Assembly (NCBI RefSeq): GCF_900156735.1 | Contig: NZ_FTOL01000014.1 | Span: forward strand, 1-64,000 | From: Chryseobacterium ureilyticum | Lineage (GTDB): Bacteria > Bacteroidota > Bacteroidia > Flavobacteriales > Weeksellaceae | Direction: 5' to 3' | DNA: 64,000 nt | Shown: piece by piece, positions 1 through 8,034 of the stretch | Numbering within the stretch: the stretch's first letter is position 1 | Layout of the letters: every line of letters starts with the position of its first letter | Translations under genes and position numbers: made by a program | Notes under the pieces: model-generated | Databases searched by the model: none | Told to the model about the DNA's origin: nothing | What the model saw: only the letters and a program-made list of their open reading frames with translations

Positions 1-204
1 ACGATTTTCTGCAATTTTATACAACATTTTTAAGCGAAATTTGATAATAAAATATTGAATATCAAATCGTTGTATTTATTTTTAGGAATGACTAAGTAAT
101 ATATTGATCAAAATGCAAAAAATTTCATCCTAAACTTAGACGTCTATATAATTTATTCATGCATCCGTGGCAAAAAAATATAATTCTCTGAGTCTTAAAA
201 AATA

Positions 205-238
205 AAAGAGGTTATTTTATTTATAAAACAACCTCTTT
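205..238. terminator. Bidirectional terminator-like hairpin after the barstar gene
   Basis: A 9-bp stem (AAAGAGGTT at 205-213, AACCTCTTT at 230-238) lies just beyond the stop of the minus-strand barstar-like gene. A/T runs on both sides make it usable from either direction. The rest of 1-258 shows no convincing gene. Confidence 0.6.
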
Positions 239-258
239 ATTATTATTTCAATCACAGA

Positions 259-576
259 TTAATCTTCAGTTTCTTCTTCGTCTTCATCATCTTCATCATC
301 TTCATATTGCTCAAGATAGTAGCTGAACGTAAAATCCTCAACTTCTTCGTCCGCATCTTCCAGCGTAGTCAGAAGATCTTCAAAAATTTCTAACTGATCT
401 ACAGTCATGTTAACGAACTCAAGGTGAAATGGCATTTCCAAATCTCCGGTAATGGTATCAAAAAGCGCATCAAGATTATCTCCAAAATGCTCTGGAAGCT
501 GAACTTTTTCCTTAAGCTGAGTATAAAAATCCTCATAATCGCCTATGTCTGTAAAATCTATATATACTGTCTTCAT
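259..576 (-). CDS. Barstar-like ribonuclease inhibitor with acidic tail
   Basis: This 105-residue protein matches the barstar family of cytoplasmic barnase inhibitors. Residues 27-40 carry the family core LPEHFGDNLDALFD, aligning with LPEYYGENLDALWD of Bacillus barstar. Asp36 and Asp40 fall on barstar Asp35 and Asp39, which plug the barnase active site, and barstar Trp38 is Phe39 here. The last 15 residues are almost all Asp/Glu, longer and more acidic than in classical barstar (about 90 residues). The gene lies 120 bp downstream of a barnase-like gene on the same strand, the expected toxin-then-inhibitor order. Fold and partner are inferred from the match; specificity is untested. Confidence 0.85.
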   Translation of the reverse strand: MKTVYIDFTDIGDYEDFYTQLKEKVQLPEHFGDNLDALFDTITGDLEMPFHLEFVNMTVDQLEIFEDLLTTLEDADEEVEDFTFSYYLEQYEDDEDDEDEEETED

Positions 577-696
577 ATTGTTAAACTAAATTTCTAATTT
601 TCACACAAATTAAATAGATGAAAAATATTTTTCAAAGGTAATACTTATCCTTATTCTAAAGCAAATTTATATAGATCATTGCCTCGTCGCAAAGAC

Positions 697-1215
697 TTAC
701 TGTTTTTCGAAGCTTTTGTAATGGTTTTTTGTAAGGTATACCTCACCATTTTTAGTATAAATAATACGGTCTGCATTTCTTCCACCACATTGGTAATTTA
801 CATCTGCTTCGAAGTATTTTTCTCCATCGGGTAATTTTCCTTCTCTGTTTCCGAACTTATCACCTCCAATTGCTTTTCCGGGAAGTACATCACAAAGATT
901 CCCCTGCGAAGGGTTCCAGCCTTGTTTTCTTGCTTCTCCTTTTGTGATATAATAATCGGGTAATCTATGGTTTTGTTTTACATAACTGATTACCGTTTTT
1001 TCTTCTGTAAGTTGATCAATAGAAGCTTGAACTGAGGAACTTTTTCCACTATTATATTCATCCAGAGAAGAACTTCCATAGCTTACAGTTTCCGTTTTGG
1101 AAGAGCCTGAATGATCTTTTTTATCTTCAATAAAATTTTTATAGACATACATCACAGACATTCCGAAAAGAAGTCCGAGACACATGAAAAGCACTGCTCT
1201 TATTTTACTGTTCAT
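697..1215 (-). CDS. Membrane-anchored barnase-like ribonuclease
   Basis: Residues 71-172 align along the whole of mature barnase, a guanyl-specific RNase. The catalytic set is intact: Lys92 (barnase Lys27), Glu136 (Glu73, in FEADVNY), Arg146 (Arg83), Arg150 (Arg87, in DRIIY) and His165 (His102, in KNHYKSF). The GGDKFGNREGKLP segment is also conserved. A hydrophobic helix at about residues 6-25 precedes a Ser-rich linker (35-65), so the enzyme is predicted to be exported and tethered or released. Cys108 and Cys143 replace barnase Ala43 and Ser80. The barstar-like gene follows on the same strand. Catalytic RNase activity is a strong inference; the biological target is unknown. Confidence 0.88.
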   Translation of the reverse strand: MNSKIRAVLFMCLGLLFGMSVMYVYKNFIEDKKDHSGSSKTETVSYGSSSLDEYNSGKSSSVQASIDQLTEEKTVISYVKQNHRLPDYYITKGEARKQGWNPSQGNLCDVLPGKAIGGDKFGNREGKLPDGEKYFEADVNYQCGGRNADRIIYTKNGEVYLTKNHYKSFEKQ

Positions 1216-1281
1216 AGCAATAGGTTTATTAATGTAACAGCCATTGGTAAACTACTACATTGTTATATTATTACATTTAAT

Positions 1282-2076
1282 TTATGATTCTCTCCACTCT
1301 TCAGGAATATCACAGATTGGAATAGGTTCCATTTTATGTTTTGCCGCTTTATGCATTCTGTCGAAGATTAGGAATACTTCTTTATCTCTCCCTTCGTAGT
1401 CATCTGCTGTTTTGGTTCCGTATTCTTTCTGAATTTTCTCTAATTCCGGGTAAGTTGCTCCGATCTGTTGTTCATCTGTTCTGTCCACATCCCAAAGTCC
1501 GTCCGTCGGGATCGCTTCCTGAATACTTTTAATAAGATTTAATCCTTTTGCCAAAGCATAAACCTCCGTTTTATAAAGATCTGCAATTGGAGAAACGTCT
1601 ACTCCGCCATCACCGTATTTTGTATAGAACCCGATACCAAAATCTTCTACCTTATTTCCGGTTCCACATACGAGAAGCCCGTTCAGTTGTCCGTAATAAT
1701 AAAGAGTCAACATTCTCAAACGGGATCTTGTATTGGCAAATGCCAGTTTCTCATTTGGATAAAGCTCTTCATTTACATCAAAAGTTTTGTAAAGTTCTTC
1801 AAAAGCAGGTGTCAGATCTACGGACATTGTCTCAACATTTGGAAACCTTGATTTCAGGTCTTCCATATGATCTTTTGCACGGTCTACCTGATCAGCTTTC
1901 TGGCGGATCGGCATTTCGATCAGTAATGTTTTCAATCCTGTCATAGCTGCCAATGTAGAAACCACTCCGGAATCCACACCTCCTGAAACTCCTAATACAT
2001 ACCCGTTCACTCTGGCTTTGGTTGCGTAATCTTTTAGCCATTCAACGATATGATCTATCACTTTTTGTGTCTGCAT
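1282..2076 (-). CDS. nadE: NAD(+) synthase, ammonia-type
   Basis: The 264-residue protein catalyses the last step of NAD synthesis, amidating nicotinate adenine dinucleotide with ATP. The ATP-pyrophosphatase P-loop SGGVDSG is at residues 31-37, and the family segment GTGNKVEDFGIGFYTKYGDG lies in the middle. There is no N-terminal glutaminase domain, so ammonia is the likely nitrogen donor. The start lies 12 bp after the stop of the upstream GNAT gene, so it probably ends a run of cotranscribed genes beginning near 4324. The barnase gene starts 66 bp downstream. Confidence 0.95.
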   Translation of the reverse strand: MQTQKVIDHIVEWLKDYATKARVNGYVLGVSGGVDSGVVSTLAAMTGLKTLLIEMPIRQKADQVDRAKDHMEDLKSRFPNVETMSVDLTPAFEELYKTFDVNEELYPNEKLAFANTRSRLRMLTLYYYGQLNGLLVCGTGNKVEDFGIGFYTKYGDGGVDVSPIADLYKTEVYALAKGLNLIKSIQEAIPTDGLWDVDRTDEQQIGATYPELEKIQKEYGTKTADDYEGRDKEVFLIFDRMHKAAKHKMEPIPICDIPEEWRES

Positions 2077-2088
2077 CGTTTATATTTT

Positions 2089-2622
2089 TTAGTCTATTCC
2101 AAATTCTTTAGGATATTTCACTATCCCTTTTCTATTTTTTAATCCGTCAGGTACAAGTTCAATTGCCATTCCATTTTCTTCCGGAATGTCAAACGGAAAC
2201 GAAATTCCAAAATTACTTGTTTTTTCGTAACCAAACTTTGGATAATATTTTTCATGCCCGATCAGGATCACAGATTGATATCCCAGTTTTCCGGCAATAT
2301 CATGTCCTTCACGGATAAGCTGCCCGCCAATTCCCTGATTCTGAAACTCAGGTTTTACGGAGACGGGTGCCAAAGCTAAAGATTCAAAGGATTCCGAACC
2401 GTTTACAATTTTAAGTTTTGTAAACAGAATATGACCTGCAATGTTACCATTTTCATCTTCGGCAACCAGTGAAAGTTCAGGAATAAAAGCTTCGGAATCT
2501 CTTAATTTCTCAACAAGAAAATGTTCCTGATGATCACTATGCTCCATTTCTCTAAAAGCTTCTTCTGTCAATTGGAAAACCTGTTGATAATCCTTTTCCT
2601 CTTCCTGTCTTATTGTTATCAT
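2089..2622 (-). CDS. GNAT family N-acetyltransferase (YhbS-like)
   Basis: This 177-residue protein is a single GNAT domain that would transfer an acetyl group from acetyl-CoA to an unknown amine. The coenzyme A loop is visible as QNQGIGGQLIREG in motif A, after the beta-strand LALAPVSVKPEF. The arrangement, with a late FGYEKTSNFGI segment, resembles the YhbS subgroup. Its ATG overlaps the upstream GNAT stop by one base (TAATG at 2620-2624), implying translational coupling. The substrate cannot be read from the sequence. Confidence 0.85.
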   Translation of the reverse strand: MITIRQEEEKDYQQVFQLTEEAFREMEHSDHQEHFLVEKLRDSEAFIPELSLVAEDENGNIAGHILFTKLKIVNGSESFESLALAPVSVKPEFQNQGIGGQLIREGHDIAGKLGYQSVILIGHEKYYPKFGYEKTSNFGISFPFDIPEENGMAIELVPDGLKNRKGIVKYPKEFGID

Positions 2623-3143
2623 TAAATATATTTTTCACGTTTTAGTTCATACCAAGAACACTTAACACCCGAGTCTTCAAATTCTCCTGTATTTTCAAAA
2701 CCCATTTTAGTTAAAATATAATTGGAGCCTTTATTTCCGGCATCAGCAAAAGCATAAATAGTTTCGGCATTTAATTCATTAAAACCATATTTCAATGTAG
2801 CATTTGCAGCTTCCCATGCATATCCTTTTCCCCAAAACTCCGGAATGAATCTATATCCTAAATCCAAAGTTTCTACATATCCGTTTATAGGTTCTTTTAA
2901 TAATTTTAAACCGCACCATCCTATCAGTAATCCGCTTTCTTTTTCTATTACTGCCCATCTTCCTGTACCATTTTCTTCATATTGTTTCTGAATCATTTTA
3001 ATAATTTCTTTTGATTCTTCCACGGTTTTTACGGGAGTCCCAAGATATTTCATCACTTCAGGATCAGAATCCATAAGGAACATACGTTCGGCATCCGTAT
3101 CTTCAAGTTTTCTTAAAATCAGCCTTTCTGTTTCTAGTATCAT
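2622..3143 (-). CDS. GNAT acetyltransferase, RimJ/RimL type (tandem copy 1)
   Basis: A 173-residue GNAT protein of the RimJ/RimL-like group, many of which acetylate ribosomal protein N termini or small amines. It begins MILETERLILRKLE, the typical group opening, and has the acetyl-CoA loop in FWGKGYAWEA near residue 105. It is closely related throughout to the next gene upstream (3151-3672), so the pair arose by tandem duplication. It starts 7 bp after that gene's stop and is coupled to the downstream GNAT by a one-base overlap. The substrate is unknown. Confidence 0.85.
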   Translation of the reverse strand: MILETERLILRKLEDTDAERMFLMDSDPEVMKYLGTPVKTVEESKEIIKMIQKQYEENGTGRWAVIEKESGLLIGWCGLKLLKEPINGYVETLDLGYRFIPEFWGKGYAWEAANATLKYGFNELNAETIYAFADAGNKGSNYILTKMGFENTGEFEDSGVKCSWYELKREKYI

Positions 3144-3150
3144 ACCTTTT

Positions 3151-3672
3151 TTATTTCTTCTCTTTTTTTAATTCATACCAAAAGCAAATACCATCCGGTT
3201 CTTCAAATTCACTTGTTTTTTCAAAGCCCAGCTTTCTTAAAATATGATTGGAAACGTCATGTTCAGAATGAGCATAAGCATAAATAGTGTCTGCATTCAA
3301 TTCATTAAAACCATACTCCAGTGAAGCAATTCCCGCTTCTACAGCATATCCTTTTCCCCAGGATTCAGACAGGAAACGATATCCCAATTCCAAAACATTC
3401 TGATGACCATTCGTCTCTTGGGTTAATAATTTTAAGCCACTCCAACCGATCAACAATTCGCTTTCTTTTTCAATAACCGCCAATCTTCCTACTCCGTTTT
3501 CGTCATATTGCTTTTGGATCATCCTGATAAGATGTTTGGATTCTTCAATGTCTGTTGACACCGGTACTCCGATATATTTCATAACTTCTGGATCAGAATC
3601 CATGAGAAAAATACGTTCCGCATCAGCTTCTTCGAGCTTTCTTAAAATAAGTCTTTCAGTTTCGAGTATCAT
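3151..3672 (-). CDS. GNAT acetyltransferase, RimJ/RimL type (tandem copy 2)
   Basis: Paralogue of the downstream neighbour: both begin MILETERLILRKLE and share MDSDPEVMKY, MIQKQY, VIEKES, LLIGW and YGFNELNA. I place the start at 3672, not at an in-frame ATG at 3714. This makes it collinear with its paralogue and leaves 13 bp after the upstream stop, whereas the longer form would overlap the LRR gene. The CoA loop is SWGKGYAVEA. About one third of residues differ, so the two copies may have different substrates. The function is not determined. Confidence 0.85.
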   Translation of the reverse strand: MILETERLILRKLEEADAERIFLMDSDPEVMKYIGVPVSTDIEESKHLIRMIQKQYDENGVGRLAVIEKESELLIGWSGLKLLTQETNGHQNVLELGYRFLSESWGKGYAVEAGIASLEYGFNELNADTIYAYAHSEHDVSNHILRKLGFEKTSEFEEPDGICFWYELKKEKK

Positions 3673-3685
3673 GGTATTATTAGTT

Positions 3686-4324
3686 TTATTCTTCTGTTCC
3701 AAAAATAGTGACATCAGTTTTCAATCCTTTTTTAATATCTGCTTCTTTCATCTTATTTCCTCCTACATTTAACGTCTGTAAAGCCGGATTTCCTGAAATA
3801 TCTAATTTTTGAATTTTGTTATGTTCAATGTTCAGCTTTCTTAAATTTTCAAGCTGAGAAATATCTATTGCTTTTAATTGATTTAAAGATAATGTTAATT
3901 GATCAATTCTTGGTGTTCCTTTCAGTGAAATGCTTTCCAGAAGGTTATTATCTACATATAAAGAGGCAAGCCGTATCAGATTTTCTGCTTTAAATGAGGA
4001 AATTTTACATCCTGTACATGAAAACAGATCCAGTTTATCAAGATTTTTCAAATTAACAGTTGGAATCGAGTTATCATCAAGCATGATCATTTTGACATTC
4101 TTAAAGAAGTTCAGGTCATCTGTAGAAGTAATTCCTTTTTGAACCAAAAATAAATTATTCACCCGCTCAGCTTCAGGCTGATCTATCATTCCGTCTTTAT
4201 TCATATCGAAATTTTCAACGACTGCCTTTTCAAAGTTTTTGTCTTTAAATTCAAGCTTTTGCCCATAAAAAACAGCCAATCCTGAAATAAAACTGAGGAC
4301 TGTAAATATTTTAATTTTCATCAT
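3686..4324 (-). CDS. Secreted leucine-rich-repeat protein with an EF-hand/dockerin-like loop
   Basis: The 212-residue protein starts with a signal peptide (residues 1-21, ending YGQ). A 12-residue calcium-type loop follows at 40-51, with Asp40, Asn42, Asp44, Gly45, Asp48 and Glu51 at canonical ligand positions. The rest (about 60-200) is short leucine-rich repeats of the type NLRKLNIEHNKIQKLDISGN. No C-terminal T9SS domain is present. Such proteins usually bind other proteins at the cell surface, but no partner is visible. Two consecutive ATG codons open the gene (4324 and 4321). It is divergent from gldB (52 bp apart) and first in the run leading to nadE. Confidence 0.7.
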   Translation of the reverse strand: MMKIKIFTVLSFISGLAVFYGQKLEFKDKNFEKAVVENFDMNKDGMIDQPEAERVNNLFLVQKGITSTDDLNFFKNVKMIMLDDNSIPTVNLKNLDKLDLFSCTGCKISSFKAENLIRLASLYVDNNLLESISLKGTPRIDQLTLSLNQLKAIDISQLENLRKLNIEHNKIQKLDISGNPALQTLNVGGNKMKEADIKKGLKTDVTIFGTEE

Positions 4325-4343
4325 GAATTGTCTATTTAATCCT

Positions 4344-4351
4344 TATTTTTG
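4344..4351 (+). promoter_or_regulatory. Possible -7 promoter element for gldBC
   Basis: TATTTTTG matches the Bacteroidota primary-sigma -7 consensus TAnnTTTG and lies 26 bp before the gldB ATG. No TTG -33 element is found at the normal spacing, so this is only a partial match. Confidence 0.3.
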
Positions 4352-4376
4352 TAAACTTAAAATCCATGTAAAAATA

Positions 4377-5360
4377 ATGAAGATTTTCAGATATATTGCC
4401 CTTTCTTCTGTTTTAGTTGTGGGACTGAATTCCTGCAAAAAAGAACCTGAAAACCAATGGAAAGTAGAGGTAAAAGAGACTTCCGGAAAAATTGAAATGA
4501 CGGATATTTCCAAGGAACTTTACAACCCTAATGTACCTTTAGATCAATTTAAAGCTCAATTCCCGTGGTTTCAGGGAACGGTTTCTGATGCAGATTTTTC
4601 AAAGAGAAGAGCTGATGCTGAAGAAATAAAAATCTATAAGGAAGCAATCGGAAAGATTGATCAGGCTAAGTTACAAAAGGAACTTCAAGATTTATTTTCA
4701 CATATCAAATATTACTTCCCACAATTTAAAAATCCAAAGGTATATCTGTTTTCATCAGCATTGCAAATGGTACAGGACCCCATCTTTTATGATGAAAAAG
4801 GAAATCTTTTATTCATAGATATTTCAGGTTTCATGGGTGATGGCAATACTAATTATAAAGGATTGGAACTTTATTTCCAAAAATCGATGAATCCTCAGAA
4901 TATTGTACCTAAGGTTTCCAGACTTTTTGCTGAAAATATTATAACAGAATCTGCTGACCATCAGAAATTCATTGATCAGGTAATTCTTAACGGAAAAGTA
5001 ATGATTTTACAGGATGCTTTTCTTCCGGACTTCCCTGATTATCTGAAAATGAATTATACTCAAAAGCAATATGAATGGGCGACTTACAATGAAGCCAACA
5101 TCTGGAATTATTTTGTGGAAAGCAATTTGCTGTTTGGAGATGATCCGAGATTGGGAGAACGCTTTATTGCTCCGGGACCATTTTCAAAGTTTTATACGGA
5201 GATAGACAATGAATCTTCACCACAGATCGGAATTTATACAGGATGGCAAATCTGCAAGGCTTATCTTAAGGAAAAACCTGAAACGAAACTGACAGATTTC
5301 CTGAAAATGGATGCCACAACAATTTTTAATCAGTCCGGTTATAAACCGAAACTTAAATAA
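4377..5360 (+). CDS. gldB: Gliding motility lipoprotein GldB
   Basis: GldB is a lipoprotein required for gliding and linked to T9SS function in Flavobacterium. Starting at 4377 gives 327 residues with a lipoprotein signal ending LNSC (Cys20); an upstream in-frame ATG at 4323 would bury the signal and overlap the divergent gene. Family features include the long KYYFPQFKNPKVYLF and FIDISGFMGDGN segments and the C-terminal GIYTGWQICKAYL. The gene is followed 32 bp later by gldC, the conserved order. Gliding is not common in Chryseobacterium, so the gene may matter mainly for secretion; that is inference. Confidence 0.88.
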   Translation: MKIFRYIALSSVLVVGLNSCKKEPENQWKVEVKETSGKIEMTDISKELYNPNVPLDQFKAQFPWFQGTVSDADFSKRRADAEEIKIYKEAIGKIDQAKLQKELQDLFSHIKYYFPQFKNPKVYLFSSALQMVQDPIFYDEKGNLLFIDISGFMGDGNTNYKGLELYFQKSMNPQNIVPKVSRLFAENIITESADHQKFIDQVILNGKVMILQDAFLPDFPDYLKMNYTQKQYEWATYNEANIWNYFVESNLLFGDDPRLGERFIAPGPFSKFYTEIDNESSPQIGIYTGWQICKAYLKEKPETKLTDFLKMDATTIFNQSGYKPKLK

Positions 5361-5392
5361 TAGAAAATTTAGAATTTAGAAAAAATAGAGAA

Positions 5393-5716
5393 ATGAGAAA
5401 AACTCAGATTACGATAGATGTAGAGCTTGATGAGAACCACGTACCTGAAAATATCACATGGAATGCTCAGGACGGCGGTATTGAAAAGCAGGAAACAAAA
5501 GCTACAATGATCTCTGTATGGGATGATAAAACAATGGAGGCTTTAAGAATTGATCTTTGGACAAAAGAAATGCCGGTAGATCAAATGAAGATGTTTATCC
5601 ACCAAATTTTAATATCTTTAGGAAGCACTTACCAGAGAGCAACCGGCGAAGAGGATATCGCTCAGTGGATAGAGGAATTTGCAGAAGAGTTTGCAGTAAA
5701 ATCAGCAATTAAGTAA
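5393..5716 (+). CDS. gldC: Gliding motility protein GldC
   Basis: This 107-residue soluble protein matches GldC, a small cytoplasmic accessory of the gliding machinery always found next to gldB. It opens with RKTQITIDVELDENHVPENI and ends in a helical acidic region (EEDIAQWIEEFAEEFA). No signal peptide or membrane segment is present. The length and position immediately after gldB agree with the family. Its molecular role in the family is poorly defined. Confidence 0.88.
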   Translation: MRKTQITIDVELDENHVPENITWNAQDGGIEKQETKATMISVWDDKTMEALRIDLWTKEMPVDQMKMFIHQILISLGSTYQRATGEEDIAQWIEEFAEEFAVKSAIK

Positions 5717-5813
5717 TAACAATTTGAAAATTTGAGAATGAAAGATTTATTTTAAAAGTATAATCAACTCATTTTCAAATTACTATATTTTCAAATTATC
5801 AAATTATATCAAT

Positions 5814-6953
5814 ATGAATTTTAATACAAAAGTAATTCACGGAGGGCAGCATCATGAGTCTGCAACAGGTTCTGTAAATGTTCCTGTATTTTTAACCTCT
5901 ACGTTTGCACAGAAAAGCCCGGGAGTACATTCCGGATATGAATATTCAAGAGCTGCCAATCCTACAAGACAGGCATTAGAAGACTCTTTAGCCAGTATTG
6001 AAAATGGAGCGAGAGGTCTAGCTTTCGGTTCTGGACTTGCAGCTATTGACTGTGTTTTAAAGTTATTAAATCCTGGTGATGAAGTAATTGCTGTAGATGA
6101 TCTTTACGGAGGTACTTACAGAATGTTTACAAGACTTTTTGAAAAATATCAGTTGAAGTTCACGTTCGTAAATTTTGATGATGCTTCAAAAATTGCTGAT
6201 GTAATCACTGATAAAACTAAACTGATCTGGGTAGAAACTCCAACGAACCCATTGATGAAATTGGTGGATATCAAAGCTGTTGTAGAAATTGCAAAAGGAA
6301 AAGATATTTTAGTAGCAGTAGACAATACTTTTGCTACTCCTTATATTCAGAGACCAATTGATTTGGGAGCAGACATCGTAATGCACTCAGCAACAAAATA
6401 TCTAGGTGGACACTCTGATGTCATTGCCGGAGCACTTATCGCGAAAGATGCTGAACTAGGAGATAAACTTCACTTCATTCAATTTGCGAGTGGTGGTATT
6501 TTAGGACCTCACGATTCTTATTTGGTATTGAGAGGAATCAAAACTTTAGCTCTAAGAATGCAAAGACACTCTGATAATGGTCTTGCTGTGGCTAAATATC
6601 TTGAAACTCATCCGGCAGTTGATAAAGTAATTTATCCAGGTTTAGAGTCTCACCCTCAATATGAATTGGCAAAATCTCAAATGAAGGAATCCGGAGGAAT
6701 GGTTTCATTCACTTTCAAATCCGGAAAAAAAGAAGATGCTATCAAATTCTTAGAAAAAGTAAGAGTATTTACCCTTGCTGAATCTTTAGGAGGTGTAGAA
6801 TCTTTAGCTAACCACCCTGCTTTAATGACTCACGCTTCTATTCCAGCAGAAAAACGTGCTGAATTGGGAATCACTGATGACCTTGTACGTTTAAGCGTTG
6901 GTATTGAAGATGCTGAAGATCTTATTGCAGACCTTGAGAAAGCTTTTTCTTAA
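5814..6953 (+). CDS. metB: Cystathionine gamma-synthase/lyase family PLP enzyme
   Basis: A 379-residue PLP enzyme of the Cys/Met trans-sulfuration family. Lys195 in the motif HSATKYLGGHSDV is the expected PLP Schiff-base lysine. YEYSRAANPTRQALE near residue 42, and SGLAAI near 73, are family signatures. Members interconvert cysteine, homocysteine and cystathionine or release sulfide, and sequence alone does not separate synthase from lyase or O-acetylhomoserine sulfhydrylase; the symbol is tentative. It is separated from gldC by 97 bp of AT-rich repeated sequence and ends at a clear terminator, so it is probably monocistronic. Confidence 0.85.
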   Translation: MNFNTKVIHGGQHHESATGSVNVPVFLTSTFAQKSPGVHSGYEYSRAANPTRQALEDSLASIENGARGLAFGSGLAAIDCVLKLLNPGDEVIAVDDLYGGTYRMFTRLFEKYQLKFTFVNFDDASKIADVITDKTKLIWVETPTNPLMKLVDIKAVVEIAKGKDILVAVDNTFATPYIQRPIDLGADIVMHSATKYLGGHSDVIAGALIAKDAELGDKLHFIQFASGGILGPHDSYLVLRGIKTLALRMQRHSDNGLAVAKYLETHPAVDKVIYPGLESHPQYELAKSQMKESGGMVSFTFKSGKKEDAIKFLEKVRVFTLAESLGGVESLANHPALMTHASIPAEKRAELGITDDLVRLSVGIEDAEDLIADLEKAFS

Positions 6954-6968
6954 AACATCAAATAAATA

Positions 6969-7003
6969 AAAAATGAGAAGGATTCAATATCTTTCTCATT
7001 TTT
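6969..7003. terminator. Terminator after the trans-sulfuration gene
   Basis: An 11-bp stem pairs AAAAATGAGAA (6969-6979) with TTCTCATTTTT (6993-7003). The A- and T-rich arms make it work in either orientation. It lies 15 bp past the stop codon. Confidence 0.75.
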
Positions 7004-7021
7004 ATTATCACACTATACATT

Positions 7022-7468
7022 ATGAAAAATACGAGAAAAGCAATCATTACTGATGTGCCTCAGCTTGCAGAGCTTTTTGACCAATACAGAATATTCTATC
7101 ATAAGGAATCAGACATTCCTGCTGCCATTAAATTTCTTCAGGAAAGAATTGAAAGTAAGGATTCTGAAATCTTTGTTGCGGAAGAAAATGGCTCATTAAC
7201 AGGTTTTGTTCAGTTATATCCCATTTTTTCATCTACAAGAATGCAGCGTTACTGGCTGTTAAATGACCTTTACGTCAATGAAAATTATAGAGGAAAAGGC
7301 TATTCCAAAGAGTTGATTGAGGAATCAAAAGAACTATGCAGAACTTCAAACGCTTGCGGAATTCTTCTTGAAACCGGAAAAAGTAATGATATAGGAAATC
7401 AATTATATCCGGCTTGTGGATTCGAACTTTATGATTCTGTAAACTTCTATGAATGGACCACTAAATAG
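7022..7468 (+). CDS. GNAT family N-acetyltransferase
   Basis: A 148-residue single-domain GNAT. The acetyl-CoA loop YRGKGYSKEL follows LNDLYVNENY near residue 85, and the family's late segment YPACGFELYDSVNFYEW closes the domain. It lies between a terminator and a DinB-like gene (46 bp downstream), so the latter two may be cotranscribed. The acceptor substrate is unknown. Confidence 0.85.
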   Translation: MKNTRKAIITDVPQLAELFDQYRIFYHKESDIPAAIKFLQERIESKDSEIFVAEENGSLTGFVQLYPIFSSTRMQRYWLLNDLYVNENYRGKGYSKELIEESKELCRTSNACGILLETGKSNDIGNQLYPACGFELYDSVNFYEWTTK

Positions 7469-7514
7469 TTTTTCTCATATTATTAAATCCTTCGATTATT
7501 AAAATTTTAAAACC

Positions 7515-8027
7515 ATGACAGATTTTCAAAAATACATTCAAAGATATTTAGACCAGATCCCTTCCGGAGATTGGTTACATGAATTAAAAATATCAGAAGA
7601 TAAAACCATAGGAATTTTCTCTAATCTTACCGAAGAACAGTCTAAGTTTGCTTATGACGAGGGAAAATGGACTTTAAAAGGTGTCCTTTTACACCTAGCA
7701 GATACTGAAAGAGTTTTTCAATACAGAATACTTGCCTTTGCAAGAGGTGAAAAAGCCAATCTTCCAGGGTTTGACGAAAATGAATACGCTGATAATTCTC
7801 ATGCCAACGAAAGATCTCTCGAATCTCTTGTAGAAGAATATAAATTAGTAAGAGCATCCTCTAAAATTCTATTGGAAACAATGAATTCTTCTGCTTTGCA
7901 AAATACAGGTATTGCCAATGGACATGAAATTTCGGTAGAAACAATCGGGAAATTGATTATCGGACATAATTATCATCATGTGAACATTATTGAGGAAAGA
8001 TATTTATCCAAATTGGGTTGGATGTAG
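7515..8027 (+). CDS. DinB-like metal-dependent protein
   Basis: The 170-residue protein matches the DinB four-helix family, typified by Bacillus DinB/YfiT and by bacillithiol-type transferases. Two histidine-bearing segments, LLHLADTERVFQYR and GHNYHHVNIIEERYL, supply the expected metal-binding triad. There is no signal peptide. The original DinB is DNA-damage-inducible, but most family members have no known reaction and none is claimed here. Confidence 0.8.
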   Translation: MTDFQKYIQRYLDQIPSGDWLHELKISEDKTIGIFSNLTEEQSKFAYDEGKWTLKGVLLHLADTERVFQYRILAFARGEKANLPGFDENEYADNSHANERSLESLVEEYKLVRASSKILLETMNSSALQNTGIANGHEISVETIGKLIIGHNYHHVNIIEERYLSKLGWM

Positions 8028-8034
8028 AATTGTA

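Noticed and set aside
1341..1946. Two plus-strand open frames opposite nadE
   Set aside because: They lie wholly antisense to the well-supported nadE gene, have no family features and use codons unlike neighbouring genes.
3673..3714. Longer N terminus for the second RimJ/RimL-type acetyltransferase
   Set aside because: It overlaps the upstream LRR gene and is absent from the duplicate copy, which starts MILETERLI.
4323..4376. N-terminal extension of GldB
   Set aside because: It would precede the lipoprotein signal and cover the divergent gene's start; the ATG at 4377 gives a proper signal and lipobox.
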